64,000 nt of DNA from Elgaria multicarinata webbii (GCF_023053635.1 NC_086183.1:28221501-28285500); one strand, 5' to 3'. Positions 1 through 12,258 are shown, counted from the first letter of the stretch. Notes: a model not told the origin generated them from the sequence alone. Numbers and translations: made by a program.

Positions 1-1370
1 CATCTGGAGCAGCCCACCCCAACGTGATGCCCTCTGTTTTGGATAACAACTCCCAGGGTTGCTGACCATTAGGCATACTGTCTGGGGCTGATGGGAGCAG
101 AAGTCCAAAATATCCGGAGCACACCAGATGGGGAAAGGCTTCCCACACACACATACACCACCCTGGTTCTACTCTCTTTCTCGAAATTGAGTCGTATCGA
201 CACTACCAGAATCCCACCACAGGCAACTTCAAAACGACCAGTTGCATTGTAAAAAGTTTCTCCTATTTTAAAATGCAAGCAAGTTCGCTTTCCCAATCCC
301 CACCCAGAAAAAAAAATCTACATAGACAACAAACATATTAACGTCTCATAGGCCAAAAATCAGCCACGGTCTGGAAAGATCCCTAAACACACACACATCC
401 CAGACTCCACACATGCTGTGCACCCTAACTAACCACAGTCCAGGTACGTGTCCCATACAAAACTCTCTCATTCCCCTCACATCCAGCCTTCTGCTCCTCA
501 CAATAACACAGGTGTCCTCAGTATGAGTCCTCTAATGAGTGCACACCTGAAAAGCTCAGAGATTTAATTAATTTACAAATGGGAGGGGGAGGGCACAATT
601 TTGGCCACTTTTAGCCTCAGCTAAATGCAAAGTTTATTTAACCCCACCCCCAAGCCATAGCACCGCCTGGGCACCATGGCCTTGCAGCCATGGCCTTCAT
701 TCTTCCATCTCTTTCAAACCTAGAACCCATCCCTTCCTGCAACTTTTTGTTTTAGAGGCTATCAAACACAGCTGCCCGGAGCCCTGCTACCAATATGCCC
801 CCATCTTTAAAAACACAAACAAACCAAAAAAAACCCTTCCTTTCTTGATCTTTCAAGGCCTTTGCATCAGCAAACCCCATGTCGAAAAGAAAAACGAACT
901 TTTTACCCCAGTAGGTCAGCCCAAACCTTTTTGTCAAAATCCAGTCCCGGGAATAACCACAACAAAAGAGTCTTATGGCACTTCAAAGATGGGATTCCCC
1001 CCCCCCCGGAACAAGCTTCCTTTATCTTTAAGGTACCACAAAACCAGCCTTCCCTAACCTGGAACCCTCTAGATATACTGGATGGCAAGTCCCAGCATCC
1101 CCCAGCTGATATCCTCTGGCAAGGCTGCAGAACGCATCTACACCCCTCAATACCGACTTGCAAAAATATACATATTCAGGTTTCCCTGTCTCCTGCAGTA
1201 CTGGAGTTTGTGGGAACGGGGTCTACGCTTCCTCCGTGCAGAAGGAAATGCACTTGGCGCATGTTCAGATGCCCCCTCCTTTTATTCATATTACCCAGGG
1301 CTGAAGTACAGCACTGGAAAAACGCGTTCCGAGACATTAAACCTGTTCCTTTGACCACCGAAGAATGACA
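1..1370. other. no recognised gene, AC-rich flank
   Basis: Open frames here are short and none resembles a known protein. The stretch is rich in A and C with short CA runs. It may be intron or flank of a gene served by the adjacent CpG island, but no splice-bounded exon was recognised. Confidence 0.4.
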
Positions 1371-2290
1371 GCGACCCGCCCTGAAGCCAACGCGGTTTTT
1401 AAAAGGCGGCACTCCACTTACTCGCGAGTAAGCGCGGTTCCGAAGCTCACTCCCGAGTAAAACCGCGCAGGGCTGAGCAGTACAAAGCAGCCCTCCCAGT
1501 CCCAAACAACGACGGCTTGAGAGCAATCCGGAGTCGCCGAACTTCGGTTCTCCCCCCCTCCACCCTCTTCTCTTTTGGGAAAGCGCCCGCCGCAGCCAGC
1601 AAACACGCAACTCAGTGGAAACAATGCCCGGCTCTCTCGCTCTCGCTCTCTCCAACGCGAGGCCGTTTCGAACAGGAAATGTCCACTTTTCGGTGTACAA
1701 CAGCCCCCGCTCTCACCGCCCCCTCGGCTTCGATTCGATTCGAAGCCGTGCAGGCGCGGCGCGAGTCTGGGTGGGGGCCGCGCGGACGGGCTCACCTGAA
1801 CCGAACTTGAGTTTGGCTCCCACCTCCCGATGCAGGGCCCTGGGACGCCGCTGGCGGGGGTTTCCTGTTGCAGACGGAGGGCGGCTTTCGGGGCGGGGGG
1901 TGGCAGGAAGCCGCTTGCATTTTCCGGATCCCTCCCAGCCGTCTCCTCCTCCTCCTGCGAGCCCCTCCTCTTCGGCCGCCCTCTTGCAGGGCGTCCTATA
2001 TCGCTCGCTTTGCGTAAGGATGCCATCTACAGCCTGCAGGTAGGTAGGCAGGCGCCGAGGGTGGAGGGGAGGGATGCACGTCTGAACGCACCGAGTGGGG
2101 GGAATCGAAGGCGACCCGAAGCTAGTATGTCTCCCCGCGGAAGCGATTGGTTCGTTCTCACCCGTTTCTCGGGGCGGGTAAGAAAGGGGAACTTCATAAC
2201 AGTAAGGCGCAACAAGCCGCCGCCGCCAGAAATTTACTCACGAGTAAGCCCCTTAAGAGAATGGACTCCCAGGTAAGTGCGCCTATCAGC
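1370..2290. promoter_or_regulatory. CpG island, probable promoter of an unidentified gene
   Basis: GC content and CpG density rise sharply compared with both flanks, with many CpG sites from about 1,380 to 2,230. Long open frames on both strands (for example 1418-2026 minus) look like by-products of high GC, being rich in Arg, Pro, Ser and Gly without a domain. A possible splice donor follows CTGCAG at about 2,040 (GTAGGT) on the plus strand. The palindrome CTCGCGAG occurs near 1,422, with related CTCCCGAG and CTCACGAG copies near 1,450 and 2,237. Direction of transcription and the gene served are unknown. In human the gene upstream of CD79A is RPS19, but no RPS19 exon was recognised. Confidence 0.6.
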
Positions 2291-2372
2291 GGCACAGCGT
2301 ATTCCTAAGGGCATTTTGTTTATTCCGAAAGCAAAGTCAGTTCATTTCTTGGAGCTGGCAAGGTCGCCCTGT

Positions 2373-2500
2373 GCATGTCTACTCAGAAGTAAACCTCGCT
2401 GAGTTCAGAGGTCTGGCTCCCAGAGAAGGGAGTATAGGATTGCATTGCAGTCAATGGCAATTACTCCTGAGTAGACAAGCGGGGATAGGTTTGCACTGTT
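2373..2500. repeat. reptilian dispersed repeat (TACTCAGAAGTAA type)
   Basis: It carries the pair CTACTCAGAAGTAA and CTCCTGAGTAGAC around a TTGCATTGCAGTCAATGGCA core. Related copies occur near 10,090-10,160, 12,750-12,810, 14,460-14,550, 14,995-15,080, 15,100-15,170, 20,860-20,945, 48,940-49,015 and 49,940-49,990. This short near-palindromic motif is very common in squamate DNA. The family name is not asserted. Confidence 0.6.
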
Positions 2501-2984
2501 ACCCCTAGGAAACCTCTAACATCGCCTTCTTGTTACCTGTAGAAAAACCTCAACTTTCAAGACAGTCTGTTACAAATCCATCAGCTGATACCTGTAGAGA
2601 CTGGCAGCCCCACTGGTATCGGGAGCCACCAGCCTCCACTGGCTTGCACCATCTTAATGTTTTGTCGAAATCCCCTTTATTGTAATCCAGAGATGTTGTT
2701 TCAGGCCCTGCCATCTGTCTGGAGCAACAGAAAACAAATTTGCTCCGTCACCTATTTGACAGTCTTTTCAAATATTTGAGGATGTCTCTCTTATCGCCTC
2801 TTAATTGTCCCTTCTCCCAGCTAAACATATCCACAGCATTTCTGTGTAAGACTTGATCTCATGTATTTAGGTGTGCAATCTTCTCCGTGTTTACTTAGAA
2901 GCAACCCCCCCCTTGCCAAACAAGTAAGGATAAGATACCTTATATGCAGTTACATGGAAATAAGTGTGATTGAACTTAGAGGGA

Positions 2985-3185
2985 AATACTTATTTACTCA
3001 TTATTGGTTGTATTTATTATCCCACTACCTTTTCTCCAAGTAGCCCAAGGCAGCGTACATGATCCGCATCCCAACAACAACCCTGTGAGGTAGGTTAGGC
3101 TGAGAGTCAGTGTCTGGCCCAAACTCCAGTTCTGGTCCAACACTCAAAGCGCTACACCACACCGGCTCCTTTTAACCTAACCTAG
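2985..3185 (+). repeat. LINE/SINE 3'-tail repeat
   Basis: The stretch contains the common squamate repeat text around CAACAACCCTGTGAGGTAGG, followed by a tail about stacked chances of a 'CTACACCAC' end. A decayed second copy lies near 18,720-18,850. It carries no coding potential. Confidence 0.5.
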
Positions 3186-3224
3186 ATTATGTGGGGATTT
3201 CAATCCAAAATATCTGGCATGCAC

Positions 3225-3665
3225 CAGGTTTATTTACTTATTTATTACACTTATATACTGCCCAATAGCCGAAGCTCTCTGGGAGGTTTACAAAGGTTAA
3301 AAACAGCGAACATTAAAAACAAATATACAAAATTTAAAACCATCAAAAGCATAAAAACAACAACATCCATTTAAAACAACTATTCTGGGGTCAGTTAAAA
3401 ACTCAGCCTGGGAGAAGAGAAAAGCCTTGACCTGGCGCCGAAAAGATAACAATGTTGGCGCCAGGCGAGCGGCGAGCCTCGTCAGGGAGATCATTCCATA
3501 ATTATGGGGCCACCACTGAAAAGGCCCTCTCCCTTGTTGCCATCCTCCGAGCTTCCCTCAGAGTAGGCACTTGGTGGAGGACCTTAGACGTTGAGCGTAG
3601 TGTACGGGTATGTTCATGTTGGGAGAGGCGTTCCGTCAGGTATTGTGGTCCCAAGCCATGTAACC
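3225..3665 (-). mobile_element. L2-like LINE 3' fragment, antisense
   Basis: It shows the reversed 3' tail of the L2-like family in this window, including the ATACTGCCCAATAGCCGAAG text, then the antisense of the ORF2 C-terminal region. Only the last few hundred bases are present, as expected for 5'-truncated LINE insertions. Confidence 0.65.
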
Positions 3666-3757
3666 ACTACACCAGACTGGATTGCATCTTCTTTTCCTTT
3701 ACAGATGACCTTTCTGGCACAAAAGTGATGACAAATACATAGCAGCCATCTGTCATA

Positions 3758-4345
3758 AGAACATCAGAAGAGCCCTGCTGGATCAGACCGAGGGTCCATC
3801 TAGTCCAGCACTTTGTTCACACAGCAGCCAACCAGTTGTCGAATAGAAACCCACAAGCAGGACTCAGTGCAACATCACCCTCCCACCCATGTTCCCCAGT
3901 AACTGGTGTATGTAGGCTTTCTGCCTCTGATACTGGAAGTTGTACTTAGCCATCAGGTCTAGTAACCATCAATAGCCTTCACCTCCAGGAATTGATCCAA
4001 CCTTCTAAAGCCATTCAAACTGGTGGCCATCACCACACCTTGTGGTAGTGAATTCCACAGTTTATCTATGTGCTGCATGAAGAAGTACTTCCTTTTATCT
4101 GTCCTAAATCTCCCACCAATCAGCTTCATGGGATGACCGTGGGTTCTAGTATTATGGAATAATTTTGCATGCCCGTTTGCCTCCTTTTTCCAAGCTGAAT
4201 AAGCCCAGCTTTTGTAACCTTCCCTCATAGGAGAGATGTTCCAGTCCCTTGATCATTTTCGTTGCCCTTTTCTGCACTTTTTCCAGCTCTACAATATCTT
4301 TTTTTTAGGTCTGGTGACCAGAACTGTACACAGTATGCTGTGTAC
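3758..4345 (-). mobile_element. CR1-like LINE 3' fragment, antisense
   Basis: It begins CATAAGAACATCAGAAGAGC and continues through the antisense of the CR1 3' region; text such as CATAGGAGAGATGTTCCAGT matches the reverse of the well-known CR1 segment that reads CTGGAGCATCTCTCCTATGA in related copies. Other copies are at 6,630-6,815, 45,110-45,890, 47,365-47,480, 59,050-59,640 and 63,590-63,820. Confidence 0.65.
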
Positions 4346-6625
4346 AGATTTGTATAAAGACAGTATGATACAGTCCCTTTGCTCATTCCCACAGAAGCCA
4401 GAATAAACTTCTGCAATACCAGAAGTGTTGGGTGGAGGGAAGCTAGCTCCTTGCAACTTCTCATTTTATGGGGCAGGGCGGCCTTCCTCTTGCATGCTGT
4501 TTCCCTTGGGTAGGACAGAGGAAGGGAGTGCACTGTGTAACTGCAAATGTTTACTTCCAAGTATTTTTAATTTGGTCAAAGTCTTTCATGTCCGTATCTT
4601 AGCAATCTTTTCCACAACCCTGTAAGGTTGACCAGTATAATTATTTTATTATTTGCTCTAGACACATTAGTATTATTATCTTACAAGTGGGACCTGCAAC
4701 AAAATATTGCAGCGTGATGTAGTCCAGTTCATTGTTTCCAGCCAGCCATGCCCTTTTCCAGGGTGCTCCATTCCATTCTCCCTCCCACCAAGGTTTTCCT
4801 TCCTTTTTTCTCCCAGCAGGCACTCAGTAGTTCATGGCTACTGAACATGCTGAGTCCTCATCAGGTTTTTTTCCCCCTATTTTTTTTTTTTTTTTTGCAC
4901 TTTAGCACACTTTAGAATCCTTCAGAGCTCTTGTTTCTCAGACCCAGTTTGACTACAGTTCTGTTGGTGCACACCACCTCAGTTTGATATTAGAGAGATT
5001 GATTATTATATTGTGGGTGGGCAGGAGGCTAACATTAAGAGATAAACTTTTAACTACTATGGGTTGTGGTTCCTGATACCTAGTTCCTTATTCAAAACAT
5101 AGGTGCCTGAGAAGTCTTAAACAGAGAACTGAAATTTGCTGACCTCAGACAGTTCCATCACAGTGGCTATTTATTGCACTCTCACCATGCCTGGTATGTG
5201 TTTTTGCAGCACGGAACTGACATGACTTTGTCCATGTCCTGTACTCATCTTGCCTCTTCCCCTCTATTTTCCATCTTATTTTGGAGTGGGGAAAGTCTGG
5301 TTTTTCCCCCTCTGTGTGCAATAAAGCTTTTCCTCCCTCCCATGTATTGCTGTTCTTGCACTATATTGGACCATCCCATTTTTTGTTGGGGGCGTGTGTG
5401 TGTGTGTGTTTTGAAAAGAGGGTGGGGCAGTTCTCCGCTCAACTGTTCAACCGTGAAGGGGGGGGAGAGAGGGTGCCCCAACACCCCTTGGAAAAGGCAA
5501 GCAAAGCCGCTACCGCCTGTGCCCAGGACTCGGTCTCATTCAACTCTATGGTTCTTACCCCGGAGTAGGCATGTCTAGGTTTCCTGACCAGAACAATGTC
5601 AGCTTCCCCTTGCCATGCCAACATTGACCACAAAGTTCCCCAAAAACTAATTGTAATACTTGCTCTTCACTTACATTGTTTAATATGATCTTAGGGGAAA
5701 GCATAGGGTGTTGTTTTACTGTAACTGCGCAGTTTCAGGCTGCTGTACTATTGTATTTGTGCAGAAATTAAAAATAAATAAATTAACTGCAGGGGGAAGG
5801 ACAACGTAGGGGGCGGGGCAGGAGATTTCACCAGCATAGTAGCAATACAGGTGAAAAGATACATGAGCTGAAATAGCGCAACAAGGCACAGATGTGAAAG
5901 TGCCCAGCACTCGACTCGCTAAAGAAATGGAGGGGGAAACTGCAGATGCAAATCAGGGAGTGGAAAGTAGGTGTGATGGAGCCCACAGTCTCCCCAAAGC
6001 TCTGTGTGTGTGATTTGTGTGCAAAGCTCCAGTTTCTTATTTATCTGCATAGCGCTAGGGGCATCGGATGTGAAACCATGGTGTGCAAAATCCAAAGTTA
6101 GGGCTGGATATAACGTCGGAGAATTTCATAGGGGACTGTGCCCAGCAATGTGTATGATATGATAGGTGGGTTATTTTGGAGGGCAGAGCTGTGCAAATGT
6201 CACTTCCTTACTCAGGTTGCTTTTGCACCTCTGTTAAATAAGGAACTTCAGCCTTTATAAGCACACAAACTCTCAAGTCTTCTCCTAACTTCCCAAACAC
6301 TGCCAATGTTCCTTCCAGCAGCTAGCCTCTCTTCTCGGTGGATGCTCCGTTCCATTTGCCCACCCATTTGGTTTCCCCTAATTTTTCCCCTCTCCCAAGA
6401 GGACAGAATCACAAGAACGCAAAGGAAGAAGCAGAGCAGTGAATCCTGGCTTGGCACCACCAACCAAAAGTGTGCTGTCTTGGCAGAAAGAGGTGCACTG
6501 AGGCCGTGTAAATAGCACCTACAGCAGGTGAGAACAAGTTTTGAAGAGGATGCACAGATGGTGATTAACACACATACTTTTCCAGAACTCCCTTAATATG
6601 AAATCGGCATCTAAAGTTAGTGATA
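4345..6625. other. no gene recognised
   Basis: Open frames are short and unsupported. There are a poly-T run near 4,880, a short TG repeat near 5,395-5,408 and AT-rich text. No splice-bounded exon, RNA gene or clear mobile element was recognised. Confidence 0.4.
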
Positions 6626-6629
6626 GTCA

Positions 6630-6815
6630 GTGGTGGAAGCAGGATCAGTATCAGAGGCAGTACGCTTATGTGCACCAGTTGCTGGGGAACATGAGGGGGA
6701 AGGTGTTGTTACACTCATAGCCTGCTTGTGAGTTTCCTGTGGGCAGCTGGTTGACCACTGTGTGAACAGAATGCTGGACTAGACGAAACCTTGGTCTGAT
6801 CCAGTCTAGCTCTTA
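6630..6815 (+). mobile_element. CR1-like LINE 3' end, sense
   Basis: It is the sense version of the CR1-like terminus, with TGTGAACAGAATGCTGGACT and a tail of CTTATTATTTATTTATTT that grades into the neighbouring LINE piece. Confidence 0.6.
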
Positions 6816-7640
6816 TTATTTATTTATTTAAAACATTTATTATCATTATTCATTAAGATCTCAGAGCGGCATACAGATAAAAACATACAGTATAAAACAA
6901 TAAATATACACAGTTAAAAACAAATTAAACCATGATCCAAGTTAAAACAATATATAATTTAAAAGCAGTTAAAACAACGTGCCAGTGAGTTTAACCATCA
7001 AAGGCTTTGTTAAAAAGACATGTTTTTACTTGGCGTCGAAATGCAATCAATGTTGGTGCCAGTCGGGCCTCCAAGGGGAGGACATTCCACAGTCGGCGTG
7101 CCACAACAGAGAAAGCCCTCTCCCTTGTCCCATCATAGCGTATATGTTGCATTGGTGGGATGTGGAGAAGGGCTCCTCCAACAGATCTAAGGTCTTGGGC
7201 AGGCATATATAAGGAGAGGTGCTCTCTCAAGTTTCAAGGTCCCAAGCCGTTTAGGGCTTTAAACGTCATTACTAATACCTTGAATTCCGACCAGAAGTGT
7301 ATAGGCAGCCAGTGCAGTTCCTTTAAGACCGGTGTTATGTGGTCTCTGTAAGATGCATCCGCCAGCAGTCTAGCTGCTGCATTTTGCACTAGCTGCAACT
7401 TCCGTGTTGTCTTCAAGGGCAGCCCCATGTAGAGTGCATTGCAGTAGTCTAATCGGGAAGTTACCAGTGCATGCACTTCTGTGGCTAGGTTGTCCCTGTC
7501 CAGGAAAGGTCATAGCTGGCGGATCAGCCAAAGCTGACCCCAAATACTCCGTGCCACAGAGTCCACCTGGGCATCCAGTGACAATGACGGGTCTAGGAGT
7601 ACTCCCAAGCTACGTACCTTATAATGTTTTTATGTTCATA
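6815..7640 (-). mobile_element. L2-like LINE 3' fragment with ORF2 C-terminus
   Basis: On the minus strand, codons within 7,234-7,476 read [15 protein letters not shown] and VQNAAARLL, then LHWLPIHF and VMTFKALNGLGP, the hallmark C-terminal block of L2-group ORF2. The remaining tail runs down to 6,815. The reading frame continues in another frame at 6,991-7,230, so the copy is decayed and 5'-truncated. Confidence 0.75.
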
Positions 7641-7694
7641 GGAAGCATCCATCATTGGCTAACTAGTCCTAATGGCTAGATGGAACCTCCATAC

Positions 7695-7990
7695 CCCAAG
7701 GAAACATTTGTTTGCTTGTTTACAATATTTTTTTACCCCACTCTTTATCCCAAAAAGGTTCCTAGAGCAACTTACAAAGTTTAATAATGAGACAGTCGCT
7801 GCTCTCAGGCTTACATCTAAAAGACACGACACAAAAGGAGAAGGAATTGGGAGGGAGGAGGGGAAAAGCAAAACTCAGGCTTAGTTTCAAAGCTGAAAAC
7901 TGCTTGCAGAGGAGCAACAGCAGGAGAGACTGCTTAGCTTCATTTCCAGAGACATTTGTGGGAGGCAGGATGCTATGGCATATGGAACTT
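7695..7990. repeat. dispersed repeat shared with 51,265-51,490
   Basis: The text CTTACATCTAAAAGACACGA and GGGAGGGAGGAGGGG recurs in the same order at 51,380-51,440. It is a repeat pair 43 kb apart and resembles a LINE 3' tail. Confidence 0.5.
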
Positions 7991-8854
7991 CGGTCTGATC
8001 CAACAGGGCTTTTATGTAGTAGTAACAGTCAAAATAATTTATCGCAGTGGCATTGCCTCATCTATACGAACATGGGCATCAGTGGTAAATGAATGCAGTG
8101 GGTCAGTCCAAAAGAACATCCTGTAACTTCCTTCCTAGGTGGGTCACACCAAAATGGCCGGGTATTTATTTACTTGCTGATCAGGCCAAAATTTGGATGC
8201 ATGCATGAAAACATCTGTGAAGAAAAGAGACAGAATTCATTATTGGGATCTGAGCATTTCCACCGTTCTTCTTTTTCTAACTGCTGTCCAATCTGAATCC
8301 ACTGGTCTGTAGCCACACGGCTCCCAGCCAAGTCTGCCCTGTTTTCTGCCCAGCAACATTGTGTAGGAAGCAGTTTGAGTAGTAGCCGTCTCCCTCTGCT
8401 GATGAAATGTGGCCATTACACAACTTGATTGCCAAGATTTCAGTCCCCCAACCCACTGGGATATAAAGTTGTAGCAAAATTGTTGAGGTTTTATTTTCAA
8501 AGAAATGTGTTTAGGATCACAGTGCCAGTTGTAGTTAAATCTTAGCTTCTTCTCCTGCCTCTCGCTTTGGCCCAGAAAACAATGGTGCTAAGAATGAGGA
8601 GCAGGAGATATCGCGGTCTGCAAGCAGGTGACAATGGTGAGCAGGTAGACTTACCCAGGGAGGGGCGCATTGAGAATGCCTTGCCCAAAAGCCCTCAAAA
8701 ACCTGGCGTCACCAATATCATGGGGTCTGATAACCTCTCGTTTGGATTACTGCAATGCAGTCCTGTGATGTCGTATGCCCTGAGTGGTGTTCCATCCAGG
8801 AACAGTGGGACTGGAATTTGATCCCGTGCTTCTGTTTGCCAGATCTCACCTGTC

Positions 8855-9487
8855 CTGGGCCAGATCTACATGTCGTTGCGAAGGCGCTTCCGTGCACCTT
8901 TTTTAAAGACGTACCTAAAAGAAGCGCCTCTTTCTTTACTGTGTGTACTGTGAGATAGGCAGCACCGCCTGCGGAAGAATCTCTACCCCATTCAAAGACG
9001 TTGCTCGGGCCGCTTCCCCCTCGCGTGTTCTTCCATTTGAATGTGTCCCGCCGCCGCCAGCTCCTCCTGCAAAACACTTTTCTCCTTCGGTGTGTTTGTA
9101 TTTGCGTTTGCGTGCGCGCAGCGGACGAGTTCAGCTCCTGCCTCTCGCTCTCCCCCACGGTGTCATCTCCCCGGGACTCTCTTCGGTGTGTGCTCGCACA
9201 CGCGCACGCAAACACAAATACAAACACACTGAGGGAGAAAAGTGTTTTGCAGGAGGAGCCGCCGCCGCCGGGACGCGCCAGAAGAGCCGCCAGGTGGGAG
9301 GGGGGATTATTCAAATGGAAGAACACGTGAGGGGGAAGCGGCCCGAGCAGCATCTTTGAATGGGGTAGAGATTCTTCCGCAGGCGGCGCTGCCTAGCTCA
9401 CAGTAAAGAAAGAGGCGCTTCTTTTAGGTACGTCTTTTAAAAAGGCGCACAGAAGCGCCTTCGCAACGATGTGTAGATCTGGCCCAG
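8855..9487. mobile_element. GC-rich foldback element, 633 bp
   Basis: The two halves are inverted copies: CTGGGCCAGATCTACA at the left end matches TGTAGATCTGGCCCAG at the right end. Matching inner pairs include AAAGAAGCGCCTCTTTCTTT with AAAGAAAGAGGCGCTTCTTT and CAAAACACTTTTCTCC with GGAGAAAAGTGTTTTG. It looks like a non-autonomous DNA transposon of the foldback type. Long frames on both strands are by-products of the palindrome. No target duplication was made out. Confidence 0.75.
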
Positions 9488-9489
9488 AC

Positions 9490-10215
9490 CCCAGTTACAA
9501 TGCAGGAGACTTTCTCTGTTGTTTCTTTCCACGTTCTACTCTCAGGCACATTTGGGAAGGGGTTAGGGTTCTTGTTCATTTCACACTAGATGTCTGGTGA
9601 TCAAGTGATGTGGAATTTGCATTATTTGATCAGCCATGCACACCTGTACTGTGACCCTACCAAAAATAGAGCAAATGTGTGACACAAGCTATTAGCAAGA
9701 AAAAAAAGGAACCTTTCAACTACAAATTCAGATTTCCGTTATCAAGTTGGTGAATTTTGCAACTGTAAGGGCAGTTGTAAAAGGGGACATTTTCACTGTG
9801 TGAGAAGGATGGGGGGGAATAATTCCTATGTCTGTTACATTTTTAGGAGTTTTAGCAGTGGAAGATGGGAAAGAGATTGCAACATGCAGACTGTTGATTA
9901 ACCAGTGGCTAGGAATAGGTCATACACTCAACAGGGACGGTCCCAGTTTTCTCACTGTGCCTGTTTCTGGTAAAACAATGTATTTTGTCTCCCACATTTT
10001 TGTTAATATGAACTGTGAGAACCACCATGCTTCTGATTTCAGCTCCACAAATCTTTGAAAGTTAAGTCTCTGAAAATATTCTGTACATATTTTCCTGGTA
10101 GTAAGTGCCGTTGAAAACAATGAGGCTTACTTTCAAGTAAGCATGCATAGGATTGAGCTGTGTGTTTATGTTCCTTCTTGTCTCTCATAGATGCATGTAA
10201 ATGAACACCCAGTAA
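9490..10215. other. no gene recognised
   Basis: AT-rich sequence with one copy of the TACTCAGAAGTAA-type repeat near 10,090-10,160. No coding signal was found. Confidence 0.4.
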
Positions 10216-10576
10216 GGGGCTGTTCACATAACATACTAACCCACGCTCAGTGGTTCAGTGTGGATTATTTGTTGAACCATGGGTTATTGTGTTGTCTGAA
10301 TGCAGCCAGGGTACCTTGTTAACCACGCAGTATGGCTTATTTTTCTCAACAAAGCACCTTGAGGATCCATGGCTTGTTGTTGGGTCATTCAGGATGATTA
10401 ATAAGCCACCCTGCATGGTTAAGAAGCCACTTGGGCTGTGTTCAGACAACACAATAATCCACCCTGCAGAAAACATGCTGCATTCAGACAACACGCTAAG
10501 CCATAAACAACCCACAGTTCAAAACAACCCACACTCAACCATCGAGTGTCGGTTAGTGTATTGTGTGAACAGCCCC
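10216..10576. mobile_element. foldback MITE, family with GGGGCTGTTCAC ends
   Basis: It starts GGGGCTGTTCACATAACA and ends TGTGTGAACAGCCCC, with internal inverted pairs such as AACCATGGGTTATTGTGTTG and CAACACAATAATCCACC. Closely related copies are at 14,105-14,454 and 60,870-61,562, with more decayed ones near 37,215-38,240, 42,125-42,385 and 58,750-58,990. It has no coding capacity. Confidence 0.75.
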
Positions 10577-10829
10577 TAGGACTGGCTTTTGATCCCATGG
10601 ACGTAAGCTCCCCCTCATTCCCCCAAGAGCCTGGTAACTGTGCTGGTTTACCTAATTCCTTGGAAAAAAAGGACCACAAAAACTGGATTACTGAGCTAAT
10701 ATAGTTACTTATAAGGCTAATAATGCTGATTTAAATCAAAATGTATTCATAAATTCACCCAAATTGTACTAAAATATAGGCATACACACCATGCTGTCTA
10801 AAAGCAGTGAATGAGATAAATACAATGAG

Positions 10830-11035
10830 CTTTTCAGCTCCCGCACCTTGGAGAAGCTCCTTTAGAGTCCTGACTGGTTCCGACTGAAACCCAGGGCGGA
10901 TTCACCACCCCACTGATATCGCAGCCTCCACTTCCACACCTTGGAGAGCTCCTTTAGAATTCTGACTGAATCCTGGAGTGGATTCAGTGCCCCACTGACA
11001 TTGGAGCCACTGATCTCCACTACTACAGTGGCTGA
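10830..11035. mobile_element. foldback repeat (CACCTTGGAGAGCTCC family)
   Basis: Two tandem-like half copies of a sequence containing CTCCTTTAGAATTCTGACTG and CCCACTGACATTGGAGCCAC are present. Palindromic relatives lie at 12,345-12,535 and 62,575-62,760, the last with both arms clear. Confidence 0.6.
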
Positions 11036-11044
11036 AGGTTATTT

Positions 11045-11385
11045 TGACCTATTGACAGTCTTGTATATCTTTAAGGAAGGAAAGGAACCTCTCGTACAAA
11101 CACTGAGTCATTACTGACTCTTGGAGGGACGCCAGCTTTCGCTGATGTTTTCTTGGCAGGCCTTATAGCAGGGTGGTTTGCCGTTGCCTTCCCTGGCCGT
11201 TATTACCTTTCCCCCAGTTAACTGGGTACTCATTTTACCGACCTCGGGAGGATGGAAGGCTGAGTCGAGCCAAGCTGGCTGCTTGAAACCAGCTTCCGCT
11301 GGGATCGAACTCAGGCTGTGGGGAGAGTTTCAGCTGCAGAAACTGCTGCTTTACCACTCTGTGGCACACAAGACTCTCATATATC
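11045..11385. mobile_element. tRNA-related SINE-like repeat
   Basis: It contains GGTACTCATTTTACCGACCT, GGATGGAAGGCTGAGTC and GGGATCGAACTCAGG, a text common in squamate genomes. The last part resembles a reversed pol III B box region. Only one copy is seen in this window. Confidence 0.5.
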
Positions 11386-12258
11386 TTTAAACTCCCATGT
11401 ATATCTTTAAACCAGAACTGTTGAACCTCTTTCAGCCTGAGGACGAAATTCAGTTTTAGAGGAATTCTGGGGAGGGCAGTCATATTCCAGTGGTGGGCAG
11501 GTGGGTATTTGGGCAGAATCCCCCAAATACCAGCCGGTACTGCCAGTAACAGCCTCAGCAGAGGCATTCCTTTATGGAATAGGAGGGAAAAACTGCCCCA
11601 AAGCCAAGAGATGTGTCGTGGCCCTCTGGAGAACCCCCCACGGGCCAGATTTGTACTCCAACTGGGCCAGCTTAGGGCCAGAGGTTTAACACTCCTGCTT
11701 ATACCATAGGAATTTGCTTTCTCTGCAGTGCGAGAGGAGGAATGAGCACACTAGAACAAATGAATTCATCTATTGCAAGTGCAGAAGAGCCTTCAGCAAT
11801 GTCTAATGGGGAGGGTTGGGATGAAGCAGCTTTCGGCCAAGATCCTTGATATGAGAAGTGATGTTACAAACACAGCCCTGCTTTTAGCTGCAAAAGGTTG
11901 GAGGGCTAGGGCCATGGCCAAACTCTTGCATGTGCTTTCTGCAGAATCAAGCGGTGACTCTCTGAACACCCTCCTGCTCTAACGGGGGGGGGGGGGAGAG
12001 AAATTTCTAGTGAAAACTGAGGCTTTGCTGTGTGACAAAAACGACAAAAAACAAACTTCATTAGCTCAGTTGGGTGGAGCAAGAGAGCAATCAGGCGCAT
12101 CTCCTTGTGTCTGCCTAAAAGAGGCAAAAAGAATATTAGCCTACAAGTAAAACACACACATACAACCCCAGAGTTCGGTGGAGATAGCCACGGTTGCATG
12201 CAGGCTGAAGACGAGGTGGCTGAAGTGGTGTGGGTCCAAAGAAGTCATCGGTAGCAGG

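Noticed and set aside
1418-2026. 202-codon minus-strand frame and overlapping plus-strand frames in the CpG island
   Set aside because: Composition follows high GC, overlapping frames are open on both strands, and none resembles a known protein.
8718-9359. Long frames on both strands at 9 kb
   Set aside because: They mirror each other because the sequence is a palindrome; no protein family is recognisable.
2300-12200. Search for RPS19, the human upstream neighbour of CD79A
   Set aside because: No stretch resembling RPS19 exons was found; the interval is filled with repeats.
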